Source of the DNA: an uncultured Christensenella sp.
GTDB taxonomy: Bacteria > Bacillota > Clostridia > Christensenellales > Borkfalkiaceae
DNA: 64,000 nucleotides
NCBI GenBank assembly: GCA_910586345.1
Contig: CAJUHC010000003.1
Location: 58,197 to 122,196 of the forward strand
Direction: 5' to 3'
Shown: one piece after another, positions 41,886-49,835 of the stretch
Position numbering within the stretch: the first letter of the stretch is position 1
How the letters are laid out: every line of letters starts with the position of its first letter
The notes under the pieces: model-generated
What the model was told of the DNA's origin: nothing
Seen by the model: only the letters and a program-made list of their open reading frames with translations
Database searches by the model: none
Made by a program: the position numbers and the translations under genes

Positions 41886-43253
41886 ATGTTCAGTCAGAAA
41901 CAGTCATTTATCAAGGGTGCGATAATAATTTCGATAGGCGGATTTGTTTCCAAGCTTTTAGGCGCTATATACAGAGTTCCTCTTACGAATTTTCTCGGCG
42001 GAGTGGGAATGGGTATTTACCAGATGGTGTATCCTTTATACTGTATATTGCTTACGGTTTCGGCTTCGGGAATTCCTACCGGCGTCGCCCGATTAATATC
42101 GTCCGGCAACGGCAGCGGCGCGGAGAAGCAGGCGTTTTTGCTATACGGCGCAATAGGAGTTATAGGCACGTTTCTGATGTTTATGCTTTCGGCTCCTCTC
42201 GCTTCGGTTCAGCAGGAGCCTGCAATAAAACTTTGCTGTATAATGCTCTGTCCGTCGGTTTTTTTTGTGTCCGTTCTTTCCATAGTACGGGGATATTTTC
42301 AGGGCAGAGGAAATATGTATCCCACCGCGGTAACGGAAATTTCCGAACAATTGATAAAAGTTATTCTCGGCTGTATTCTCGCATACGCTTTCCGTTCGAA
42401 TCTTCCTCTCGCGGTTGCTTCCACACTGTTTGCGGTTACGGTAAGCGAAATATTTTCAACCGCAATCGCGCTCGTATGGTATTTTAAAAAACGCGCAATA
42501 CAGCCTCTTTATAAAATCCGCTCCGTGCGCTATTCCGCGATAATGAAATATACCGTGCCTCTGACTTTGACTGCAATCGCGCTTCCCGTAAGCCAGCTTA
42601 TCGAAAGCATAATCGCGGTTCGTCTTTTACGCGGAATGACCGACAATGCAACTGCGCTTTTCGGAATTTTTTCGGGCTGTGCGGTAACTATCGTAAATTT
42701 GCCCGTTTCGGTGACTTACGGGCTCGCCGCGGCGAGCGTACCGCAGATTTCCCCGCTTGCGGAAAAAGGCGATATCGACGGCGCGAAACAAAAGGCTTAC
42801 AAATCGCTTCTGATAACTTTCGCTATTTCCGTACCCGCGGCAATCGCATTGTTTGCGTTCGCTCCCGTCGCCGTGAAATTGATTTTTTCGTCGCTCGGCG
42901 GCGATGAAAAAACATTGCTTGTCAGCCTCGTGCGGATAATGGCAGTAAACTCCGTGACGCTTTCGCTCGTCCAGACGTCGTCGGCTTGTCTGACTTCGCT
43001 CGGCAGTCCCTTAAAGAGTACGATAACGCAATGGGTTTCCGCGTTTTTCCGCGTCGCGCTTACTGCGGTGTTGATTAAATATACAAATCTCTCGATAACG
43101 GGAGCGGCAATCTCGGCGAATTGCAGTTATTTAGTTGCGGCTTTGATAAATTTTTGGTATATTATCAAAGAGAAAAAGAACAAAGGTGAACGCAATGAAA
43201 ATAACTTTGATAGGCTTGGGAACGCGCAAAGGCGACTTGACCAAAAGAGCTGA
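41886..43253 (+). CDS. SpoVB/YabM-like polysaccharide or lipid II flippase family protein
   Basis: 455 residues, about 14 membrane helices, MOP superfamily. N-terminus FIKGAIIISIGGFVSKLLGAIYRVPLTNFLGGVGMGIYQ is the SpoVB/YabM signature. Family members move lipid-linked sugars across the membrane during spore cortex or cell-wall synthesis. It lies between spoVT and the yabN-like gene, the same position as B. subtilis yabM. The C-terminus ends in a Lys-rich stretch, and the last 59 bases overlap the next gene out of frame. The only ribosome binding site lies in the preceding terminator stem. Confidence 0.88.
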   Translation: MFSQKQSFIKGAIIISIGGFVSKLLGAIYRVPLTNFLGGVGMGIYQMVYPLYCILLTVSASGIPTGVARLISSGNGSGAEKQAFLLYGAIGVIGTFLMFMLSAPLASVQQEPAIKLCCIMLCPSVFFVSVLSIVRGYFQGRGNMYPTAVTEISEQLIKVILGCILAYAFRSNLPLAVASTLFAVTVSEIFSTAIALVWYFKKRAIQPLYKIRSVRYSAIMKYTVPLTLTAIALPVSQLIESIIAVRLLRGMTDNATALFGIFSGCAVTIVNLPVSVTYGLAAASVPQISPLAEKGDIDGAKQKAYKSLLITFAISVPAAIALFAFAPVAVKLIFSSLGGDEKTLLVSLVRIMAVNSVTLSLVQTSSACLTSLGSPLKSTITQWVSAFFRVALTAVLIKYTNLSITGAAISANCSYLVAALINFWYIIKEKKNKGERNENNFDRLGNAQRRLDQKS

Positions 43254-44610
43254 AAGCGCTTTAATGCGCGCGTCTAAGATTATAGCGCGGACGGGTAACA
43301 CGGAATCTTTTAAAAGTCTCGAAGGTTTTAAAGCCGAAACGCTCGACGGACTGTTCTTGTCGAGCCGTAATTTCGATACGCTGAATAAGAATCTTGCTTC
43401 CGCCGTGATAGACGCGTCTAAGACAAGCGACGTATGTTACTGCGTGGACGGCGCTGTTTGCGAAGACGAAGCCTGCAAGATTATTTTGGAAAAACACGCG
43501 GATACCGAAATAATAGAGGGCGTATCTAAGAGCGCCGCCGCCGCCGGAATTTCAAGACTCAAAAGTTTGCAGTATACCGCTGTTTCCGCTTACGATATAA
43601 ATTCGTTGAAGAGCTGCCGCGCTGCGACGGTTTACGATATAGACTGCGAATTTATCGCGGGCGCCGTCAAGCAAAAGCTGACAAAACTTTTCGGCGAAGA
43701 AACCGGATGTTCGTTCGTGCGGGGCGAAGATTGCGTAAAGATAAAGATATACGAAATCGACAGAATGAAAAATTACGATTATTCCTGTGCCGTTACTGTG
43801 GAAGAGGGTGATTTTTTAACAAAGGACAGATACGATTACGACGACGTGGAAACGCTTATAAAACTTCTGCGCGCGCCGAACGGCTGTCCGTGGGACAGAG
43901 TCCAGACGAACGAAAGCATAAAAAGCAACGTGATAGAAGAAGCATACGAACTCGCGGACGCAATCGAGCGCGGCGACGACGACGGAATCGAGGAGGAGAC
44001 GGGCGACGTTTTATTGCAGGCTGCTTTTCATTCGGTTATAAAAGAGGAACAGGGAGTATTCGACGGTTCGGACGCCGTTACGCATCTTGTAAAAAAACTT
44101 ATCTTCCGTCACTCGCATATTTTCGGCAAGGATAAAGCTACGGACAGCGCCGAAGCTTTGGGAGTATGGGACAAAAACAAGACCGTTGAAAAACATCAGA
44201 GTACTTTCAGCGAAACGCTCGAAGCGGTGCCGGCAAATTTTCCCGCGTGCATGCGCGCTCAGAAAATACAGAAACGCGCGTCGAAAGCGGGTATGGATTT
44301 TTCTTCTGCGGAATCGGCTTCGGCTAAACTATACGAAGAATTGAAAGAACTTTCCGACGCAATTTCCGCGGGCGATAAAGACTCGGTTTCCGCCGAGGCG
44401 GGCGACGTATTGTTTTCAGCCGTAAACGTCTGCCGTCTTGCGGGGGCGGACTGCGAAGACGCTTTAAAAGGCGCCGTAAAAAAATTTTCCGACAGATTTA
44501 AAGAATGCGAACGGCTGATTACGGCGGACGGCAAAGAAATGACGGATTTAAACGAATCCGAACTCGACGAATATTGGATAAAGGCGAAAAATGCGGTTAA
44601 GTCAAATTAA
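43195..44610 (+). CDS. YabN-like fusion of a tetrapyrrole-methylase-type domain and MazG pyrophosphohydrolase
   Basis: 471 residues from the ATG at 43195 (AAAGG eight bases before); a GTG at 43186 lies on that ribosome binding site and is rejected. Residues 1-205 form a tetrapyrrole-methylase-like domain starting KITLIGLGTRKGDLTKRAESAL, but the usual GHP-type motif is replaced by YCVDGAVCEDE, so it may be inactive. Residues 220-471 are two MazG domains: LIKLLRAPNGCPWDRVQTNESIKSNVIEEAYELADAIE with EExxE and downstream ExxD helices, then a second, weaker copy. MazG hydrolyses NTPs to NMPs and pyrophosphate. Overlaps dus by 20 bases. Confidence 0.9.
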   Translation: MKITLIGLGTRKGDLTKRAESALMRASKIIARTGNTESFKSLEGFKAETLDGLFLSSRNFDTLNKNLASAVIDASKTSDVCYCVDGAVCEDEACKIILEKHADTEIIEGVSKSAAAAGISRLKSLQYTAVSAYDINSLKSCRAATVYDIDCEFIAGAVKQKLTKLFGEETGCSFVRGEDCVKIKIYEIDRMKNYDYSCAVTVEEGDFLTKDRYDYDDVETLIKLLRAPNGCPWDRVQTNESIKSNVIEEAYELADAIERGDDDGIEEETGDVLLQAAFHSVIKEEQGVFDGSDAVTHLVKKLIFRHSHIFGKDKATDSAEALGVWDKNKTVEKHQSTFSETLEAVPANFPACMRAQKIQKRASKAGMDFSSAESASAKLYEELKELSDAISAGDKDSVSAEAGDVLFSAVNVCRLAGADCEDALKGAVKKFSDRFKECERLITADGKEMTDLNESELDEYWIKAKNAVKSN

Positions 44611-45532
44611 AATAGGCGAGCTGACAGTGCCGAACAACGTGTTTTTGGCTCCGCTTGCAGGTTACACGAACGCGGTTTTCAGACAGATGTGTTACGAGCT
44701 CGGCGCGGGGCTGACGGTAACGGAAATGGTAAGCGCGAAGGGGCTTTGTTACGATAACGAAAAAACCAAAGATTTATTGATGGTAACTCACGGGTATAAG
44801 GGAATAAAGGCTTGCCAGATATTCGGAAGCGAACCCGAAATTATGCGCCGCGCGGCGGAAAGCGAAGCGATAGCTCCGTTCGCTTTAATAGATATTAATA
44901 TGGGCTGTCCTATGCCGAAGATTTACAATAACGGCGAAGGAAGCGCGCTTATGAACAATCTGCCGTTGGCTTCGGAAATAATTTCGGCGGTAAAGGAAAG
45001 CGGTAAAGCGGTTTCCGTAAAATTCCGTATCGGTCTGGACGGGGACAGGATAATCGCATCGGAATTCGCTAAGATGTGCGAAGATTCGGGAGCGGATATG
45101 ATAACCGTTCACGGCAGAACGCGCGATAAAATTTACGCTGGCGGAGTTAATTACGGGGCGGTGGCGCAAGCTAAAAACGCGGTTAAAATTCCCGTTATAG
45201 CGAACGGCGGAGTTTTTTGTAAAGACGATGCGGAACGGTTGATGCGCGAAACGGGCGCTGACGGGGTTGCCGTCGCGAGGGGCGCGATGTATTCGCCCTG
45301 GATATTCGCGGAAATATGCGGAAAGCCCGTTCTCGATAAAAAACAGCTTATTTTAAGTCAGCTGAAAGACACGCGCGAATATTTCGGAGAACGTTTCGCC
45401 TGCGTCTTTATGCGCAAGATGATTTCTTTCTACATAAAGGGAACGCAGAATTCCGCTAAACTTCGCGTAAGGCTTTTTCAATGTCAGACCACCGGGGAAA
45501 CGGAAGAAATATTGAAATCGATAGACTTATAA
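44591..45532 (+). CDS. dus: tRNA-dihydrouridine synthase
   Basis: Reduces specific uridines in tRNA using FMN and NADPH. 313 residues, DusB-like. N-terminal barrel: NNVFLAPLAGYTNAVFRQMCYELGAGLTVTEMVSAKGL. Catalytic Cys in IDINMGCPMPKIYNNGEGSALM; FMN-binding VHGRTRDKIYAG and IANGGVF; ADGVAVARGAMYSPWIF is the usual final motif. It starts inside the yabN-like gene and ends directly before a terminator. Confidence 0.95.
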   Translation: MRLSQIKIGELTVPNNVFLAPLAGYTNAVFRQMCYELGAGLTVTEMVSAKGLCYDNEKTKDLLMVTHGYKGIKACQIFGSEPEIMRRAAESEAIAPFALIDINMGCPMPKIYNNGEGSALMNNLPLASEIISAVKESGKAVSVKFRIGLDGDRIIASEFAKMCEDSGADMITVHGRTRDKIYAGGVNYGAVAQAKNAVKIPVIANGGVFCKDDAERLMRETGADGVAVARGAMYSPWIFAEICGKPVLDKKQLILSQLKDTREYFGERFACVFMRKMISFYIKGTQNSAKLRVRLFQCQTTGETEEILKSIDL

Positions 45533-45533
45533 T

Positions 45534-45562
45534 AAAAACGGTATATTTTTATACTGTTTTTT
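45534..45562 (+). terminator. Intrinsic terminator of the spoVT-dus unit
   Basis: Stem of 11 pairs (AAAAACGGTAT with ATACTGTTTTT, one G-T pair), T-rich loop and tail, starting right after the dus stop. Confidence 0.85.
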
Positions 45563-45572
45563 ATTTTATACA

Positions 45573-45600
45573 TTGAATTCGGTCCGCGTAGGATTATAAT
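45573..45600 (+). promoter_or_regulatory. Promoter of the lipoprotein gene at 45729
   Basis: TTGAAT (45573-45578), a 16-bp spacer, TATAAT (45595-45600). +1 near 45607, giving a leader of about 122 nt. Confidence 0.65.
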
Positions 45601-45646
45601 AATAGTTAAGCTGTAAGCGGTACTGCTTTAATTTAATCGGAAAATT

Positions 45647-45685
45647 AAAAGGGGTACCCCTTTTTGCGTTACAAGAGTAACGCAA
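45647..45685 (+). promoter_or_regulatory. Two adjacent hairpins in the lipoprotein leader
   Basis: Hairpin 1 is a palindrome of 18 bases (45647-45664) built on GGGGTACCCC and is followed by T residues like a small terminator. Hairpin 2 is TTGCGTTAC / GTAACGCAA (45664-45685) with loop AAGA; the two share base 45664. Two Shine-Dalgarno-like purine runs follow (near 45696 and 45716), the second serving the ATG. Could be an attenuator or an RNA-binding-protein site; no known riboswitch was recognised. Confidence 0.5.
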
Positions 45686-45728
45686 ACGCTTTTTAAAGAG
45701 GAAAAATTAATAAAAAGAGGAGAAAAAA

Positions 45729-47261
45729 ATGAGAACTAAAAAATCAAGAACTTTTATTTTGTTTGCTTTGGCGGCGGTAGTCGTACTTGCTTTGTCGTGC
45801 TTTTTTATCACGGCCTGCGACGACGATGAAAAGGTGGAAACGTATAAAATAGAATGGAAAATAGACGATAAAGCGTCGGTTAAAATCGCGGGTAGCGAGA
45901 CTTTGCCTTCGGAATGGATAAAGGACTCGGAACTTGCGTTTACGGTTTCCGCGCCGGACGGATATAACATTTCAGTAAAGGCGTATTCCTTGCTCAGCGC
46001 GAAAGACGGCGCCTATAAATTTACCGTAAACAGGGACGTAACCGTAACGGTTACTTTAAGTAAAGTTCTTGACGGCATTACCGTAACGGGATTCGACGCG
46101 GACGCGCAGTATTACGACGAAGATACAATTCCTTTAACCGCATTTACCGTGACTGCAAATTATAAGCTCGGGGACGAAGTCGTAACTTCGGGAATATCTA
46201 TTACATATCAGAACGGACAGAAATTGACGACGGGGGATACGCGGTTTACGGTAAACTTCGGCGGCAAGACAGCGGAAATTACGCTCAATAAAAAAGTTAT
46301 ATCGCCTTATACTTTCAATACGGCGGAACTTATACTCGAAGACGATGTTCCCGTTATAGTAGTCAACGGGGTTTATAACGCAAGCGGCGACGCGGCAACT
46401 GTCGAAGAGGGAGTAGTCGGATATATTCACGACGCTATGGAAAGAGGCACGTGGGTAACGAAAGAATTCAAAGCCGAAGCCAAGGCGCAAGAAGATAAAA
46501 CTTTCGTTTTGAAGTTGACCGTACTCGGCATTACGCCCGGACACCAGTATTTCTTCCACATTAAGGACGGTTCTGACAACAGTAACTTTACCTGCCCTGA
46601 GATTTTGAACGAATCCGTTATAATAGGCAATAAAAACGAGGATATTTACAGCGGCACTATTTTTGACGACAGCAAAGCTTTGACAGATACCAAAGGCGCG
46701 AAATATTATATAGGTTTCTGCGAAGACTGGAATCCTACGACTTTAATGATTCATTACGAGTGGAAAGACGCGCCTAAATTTTCAAACGCAAGTCTGGAAG
46801 CTAAGGACGGAAAGCCTTATCTCGTATTTAACGGAACGGGAAAAGTTACCGAAACCTCTCTTTTGGAGTTTATCAATCACCTTGACTTAGAGGACGTCAG
46901 CAGCAATAACGCGAAACTCGCCGATTACGTAAACGACGGCGCTGTCGCTTACGAGGGGGGAATTATTCTGGAAATAGATGCGGAAAACGGTACTTTCAAA
47001 GTATGTCTTCTCTTACAGGACAAAACTGAGGATGGTTCCGTCGTTAAGGACGGCGCTAACTTCTTTGCCCATTTGGGTATGAAAAACGGTGATTATTATC
47101 CAAACGTCGGATTGACGCCCGCTGACGCGAACCAGTCGATAACCTGCAACGGTTTGACGTTCTCTTTCACGGACGCGGACAAAATCGGACTTACCCAGGA
47201 TTGGCAGAAAGGATTGCTCTACATCAACGTAGCTGCGGCTCAAGAAGCCGGACAGGAGTAA
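45729..47261 (+). CDS. Surface lipoprotein of unknown function
   Basis: 510 residues. Signal peptide with lipobox ITAC, lipidated Cys at residue 30, followed by DDDE. An Ig-like beta domain lies near residues 115-200 (ITVTGFDADAQYYDEDTIPLTAFTVTANYKLG resembles the Big_4-type fold), followed by about 300 residues of unassigned beta-rich sequence in which two similar segments appear (FNTAELILEDDVPVIVVNGVY and FSNASLEAKDGKPYLVFNGTG), suggesting a duplicated module. Monocistronic with its own promoter, structured leader and terminator. AGAGGAG precedes the ATG. Confidence 0.72.
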   Translation: MRTKKSRTFILFALAAVVVLALSCFFITACDDDEKVETYKIEWKIDDKASVKIAGSETLPSEWIKDSELAFTVSAPDGYNISVKAYSLLSAKDGAYKFTVNRDVTVTVTLSKVLDGITVTGFDADAQYYDEDTIPLTAFTVTANYKLGDEVVTSGISITYQNGQKLTTGDTRFTVNFGGKTAEITLNKKVISPYTFNTAELILEDDVPVIVVNGVYNASGDAATVEEGVVGYIHDAMERGTWVTKEFKAEAKAQEDKTFVLKLTVLGITPGHQYFFHIKDGSDNSNFTCPEILNESVIIGNKNEDIYSGTIFDDSKALTDTKGAKYYIGFCEDWNPTTLMIHYEWKDAPKFSNASLEAKDGKPYLVFNGTGKVTETSLLEFINHLDLEDVSSNNAKLADYVNDGAVAYEGGIILEIDAENGTFKVCLLLQDKTEDGSVVKDGANFFAHLGMKNGDYYPNVGLTPADANQSITCNGLTFSFTDADKIGLTQDWQKGLLYINVAAAQEAGQE

Positions 47262-47301
47262 TGTCATATAAAATAAAAGCAAAAAACTAATATAAAGCTT
47301 T

Positions 47302-47336
47302 CGGCGCAATTCGACGGATTGCGCCGTTATTTTTTA
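47302..47336 (+). terminator. Intrinsic terminator after the lipoprotein gene
   Basis: A 9-bp stem CGGCGCAAT / ATTGCGCCG, loop of seven, followed by a T-rich run with one A. Confidence 0.93.
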
Positions 47337-47339
47337 TTT

Positions 47340-47364
47340 TTCGTCAGCTTGCAAGCACTATAAT
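47340..47364 (+). promoter_or_regulatory. spoIIGA promoter with a Spo0A-box-like heptamer
   Basis: TATAAT at 47359-47364 has no good -35. TTCGTCA at 47340-47346, read on the other strand, is TGACGAA, which fits the Spo0A box TGNCGAA. In B. subtilis the spoIIG promoter also has a poor -35 and needs Spo0A. +1 near 47371 would leave a leader of four bases. Confidence 0.5.
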
Positions 47365-47374
47365 ACCATTTGCA

Positions 47375-48157
47375 ATGCAGGTCTATGTTGAACTCGCCCT
47401 GTTGGAAAATTTCTGTATGGATTTTACGCTCCTGTACTGCGCAAAGCTGACGTGCGGAAATCACGCTTCGGTCTGGCGGGTGACGGCGGCTTCGGCGTTG
47501 GGCGCGTGCTTTGCCGTTGTGTTTCCGCTGTTCGGATTAAGCGGATTATGGTCGGCCGCTGTAAAAATCGTTTCGGGACTGATAATTTGTCTTTTGGGCG
47601 GAAAGTTTAGAGGTTTTAAAGCATACCTTAAATTAACGGCGGTATTTCTCGTCTTTACGTTCGTGCTCGGCGGAGCGCTGATAGCTATATTTTCTCTTGC
47701 GGGATTGGATTATTCCGCGGGAGAGGGGTATATGCTGTCTTCCGTACCGATAGGAATTCCTATGTTCGGCGCGCTCGTACTCGTGATTCTTGCGAGAAAA
47801 CTTGCTTTAAGACTTAAAAAGACTGACAAGGCGACCGTAAAATGTAAAATCTACTCCGGAGAAAAATACGTGGAACTTTCGGGTTTTTACGACAGCGGGA
47901 ACAAAGTATACCATTCTGGACAGCCCGTCAGCGTGATACCTATGATATCCGCCCTGAAAATTATAGACGAAAGCCGAATAAAAGACGAAGTAAAAATACA
48001 TACTGTTGCAGGGAGTAAAAAAATAAAAGTATTTACCGCGGATAAAATAGAGATATACTCGGGAGATAAAGTAAACGTCGTAAACGGCGTAAAAATAGGA
48101 ATAAGCCCGCGCACGGCAGGCACGGCGGTATTGCACCCCGACCTGATGGAGGATTAA
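47375..48157 (+). CDS. spoIIGA: Sporulation sigma-E factor-processing peptidase SpoIIGA
   Basis: Membrane aspartic protease that converts pro-sigma-E to sigma-E after signalling from the forespore. 260 residues, a little shorter than the B. subtilis protein. Five membrane helices occupy about residues 5-145. The C-terminal retropepsin-like domain has catalytic Asp173 in SGFYDSGNKVYHSGQPVSVIP. Its substrate gene sigE starts on the base after this stop codon. No Shine-Dalgarno sequence precedes the ATG. Confidence 0.92.
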   Translation: MQVYVELALLENFCMDFTLLYCAKLTCGNHASVWRVTAASALGACFAVVFPLFGLSGLWSAAVKIVSGLIICLLGGKFRGFKAYLKLTAVFLVFTFVLGGALIAIFSLAGLDYSAGEGYMLSSVPIGIPMFGALVLVILARKLALRLKKTDKATVKCKIYSGEKYVELSGFYDSGNKVYHSGQPVSVIPMISALKIIDESRIKDEVKIHTVAGSKKIKVFTADKIEIYSGDKVNVVNGVKIGISPRTAGTAVLHPDLMED

Positions 48158-48853
48158 ATGTTTGAAAAAATAAAACACCTGTTATCTCTGATATTCGGCA
48201 GAAATACTCTCGACTATATCTGCGGAACAGAGGCTTTGCCTCTTCCGTTTTCGCAGGAGGAGGAAAGCGATAAAATTTCGCGTTTGGAGCGGGGGGACGA
48301 GCAGGCTAAGTCCGAACTCGTCGAGCATAATCTCAGACTCGTCGTTTACATAGCCAAAAAATTCGAAGGTTCCGGAGTGGACGGGGACGACCTCGTTTCG
48401 GTCGGAACGATAGGACTTATAAAGGCTATCAACTCTTTCAAATCCGAAAAAAATATAAAACTCGCAACTTACGCTTCGAGGTGCATAGAAAACGAAATTC
48501 TTATGTATCTTCGCCGTATGTCGAGGTTAAAACAGGAAGTAAGTTTCGACGAACCGCTCAATACCGATTGGGAAGGCAACGAACTTCTTTTGTCGGACGT
48601 TATGGGAACCGACGCGGACAGCGTTTATTCCGATATAGAAGGCGGAGTGGAGCGCGAACTGTTGCAGGCTTCCCTTTCGAAACTGTCTCCGAGAGAACAG
48701 AGAATTATGCGTATGCGTTTCGCGCTCGACGGCGGAGAAGAAATGACGCAAAAAGACGTCGCGGACAAACTCGGCATTTCGCAAAGTTACATATCGAGAC
48801 TGGAAAAAAAGATAATTTCCAAACTCAAAAAAGACATATCGAAGCAAATCTGA
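48158..48853 (+). CDS. sigE: RNA polymerase sigma-E factor (mother cell)
   Basis: Early mother-cell sigma factor. 231 residues. An N-terminal pro-sequence of about 25 residues ([13 protein letters not shown]) precedes PLPFSQEEE, the region removed by SpoIIGA. Region 2: [39 protein letters not shown], then [20 protein letters not shown]. Region 4: [43 protein letters not shown]. Order spoIIGA-sigE-sigG matches B. subtilis and C. acetobutylicum. Confidence 0.96.
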   Translation: MFEKIKHLLSLIFGRNTLDYICGTEALPLPFSQEEESDKISRLERGDEQAKSELVEHNLRLVVYIAKKFEGSGVDGDDLVSVGTIGLIKAINSFKSEKNIKLATYASRCIENEILMYLRRMSRLKQEVSFDEPLNTDWEGNELLLSDVMGTDADSVYSDIEGGVERELLQASLSKLSPREQRIMRMRFALDGGEEMTQKDVADKLGISQSYISRLEKKIISKLKKDISKQI

Positions 48854-48863
48854 CGTTCTGAGT

Positions 48864-48893
48864 CAAATAATCGTAATCTTTCCGTACATATTC
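48864..48893 (+). promoter_or_regulatory. Weak candidate sigma-G-type promoter of sigG
   Basis: CAAATA (48864-48869), a 17-bp spacer, CATATTC (48887-48893), a partial match to the sigma-G pattern. sigG autoregulation is known in B. subtilis. Low certainty. Confidence 0.3.
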
Positions 48894-48912
48894 CGAAAAA
48901 GGGGGAAATAAT

Positions 48913-49683
48913 ATGTTACAGAAAGTTATTATTTGCGGGGTGGACACGTCGGGACTTCCGTTGCTGTCCTCGAAGGAACAGGAGGAGCTTATGCTCGCAA
49001 TCAAAGCGGGCGACGAATCCGCGCGCGAGAGGTTTATAACCGGAAATCTGCGCTTGGTTTTATCGCTTGTCAGAAGGTTCTGGGCAAAAAACGCAAACGC
49101 CGATGACGTGTTTCAGGCGGGTTGCGTAGGGCTTATAAAGGCTATCGATAATTTTGACGTTACCGTCGGAGTCAAGTTTTCGACTTACGCCGTGCCTATG
49201 ATACTCGGCGAAATCAAAAGGTATCTGAGGGACGGCAACAGTTTGCGGGTTTCGAGAAGTATACGCGACACCGCGTATCAGGTGCTCAAAGTGCGCGAAA
49301 AATTGGAAGCGGACGACGAGGACGTGACGTATGATAAAATCGCAAAGGAAATGAATATCGCCGTGTCCGAAGTCGCTTACGCGCTGGACGCTATTTCCGA
49401 CCCCGTTTCGCTGTACGAGCCCGTGTACAACAAATCCGGCGACACGCTCCTTTTAATGGACCAGATATTCGACGTTAAGAACAACGACGAAGTATGGACG
49501 GAAAAGGCGGCGCTGTATGAGGCGATAAGCCGTTTGGAGGGCAGGGAAAAGAAGATACTGTTTTTGAGATATTTCGAGGGAAAGACACAGACGGAAATAT
49601 CGCAGGAAGTCGGTATTTCGCAGGCGCAGGTTTCACGCCTTGAAAAAACCGCATTAAAACAAATAAAAAGCTGTATATCTTAA
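48913..49683 (+). CDS. sigG: RNA polymerase sigma-G factor (forespore)
   Basis: Late forespore sigma factor. 256 residues, full length. N-terminus VIICGVDTSGLPLLSSKEQEELMLAI is the sigma-G signature. Region 2: FITGNLRLVLSLVRRFWAKNANADDVFQAGCVGLIKAIDNF and KFSTYAVPMILGEIKRYLRD; region 3 SLRVSRSIRDTAYQVLKVREKL; region 4 ends EISQEVGISQAQVSRLEKTAL. GGGGGAAA precedes the ATG. It is separated from sigE by 59 bp without a terminator. Confidence 0.97.
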   Translation: MLQKVIICGVDTSGLPLLSSKEQEELMLAIKAGDESARERFITGNLRLVLSLVRRFWAKNANADDVFQAGCVGLIKAIDNFDVTVGVKFSTYAVPMILGEIKRYLRDGNSLRVSRSIRDTAYQVLKVREKLEADDEDVTYDKIAKEMNIAVSEVAYALDAISDPVSLYEPVYNKSGDTLLLMDQIFDVKNNDEVWTEKAALYEAISRLEGREKKILFLRYFEGKTQTEISQEVGISQAQVSRLEKTALKQIKSCIS

Positions 49684-49693
49684 TAATTTAACG

Positions 49694-49726
49694 AAAGCCC
49701 GCCGCGATTTTTTCGCGGCGGGCTTT
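49694..49726 (+). terminator. Intrinsic terminator of the spoIIGA-sigE-sigG unit
   Basis: A 14-bp perfect GC-rich stem (49694-49707 with 49713-49726), T-rich loop; the tail is CTTTCCCC, so the U run is short. Confidence 0.85.
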
Positions 49727-49758
49727 CCCCGTATGGTAAATATTTGTTTTTTTATCTG

Positions 49759-49787
49759 TTGACAAATAAAACTTAATATATTATTAT
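49759..49787 (+). promoter_or_regulatory. Promoter of the phosphorelay operon
   Basis: TTGACA (49759-49764), a 17-bp spacer, TATTAT (49782-49787); a TATAAT at 49785 is also possible with 20-bp spacing. Leader about 42 nt. Confidence 0.7.
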
Positions 49788-49835
49788 AATAGTGGTTTAC
49801 AATGTAATGCTTTAAACCTAAAAGAGGATATTTAA

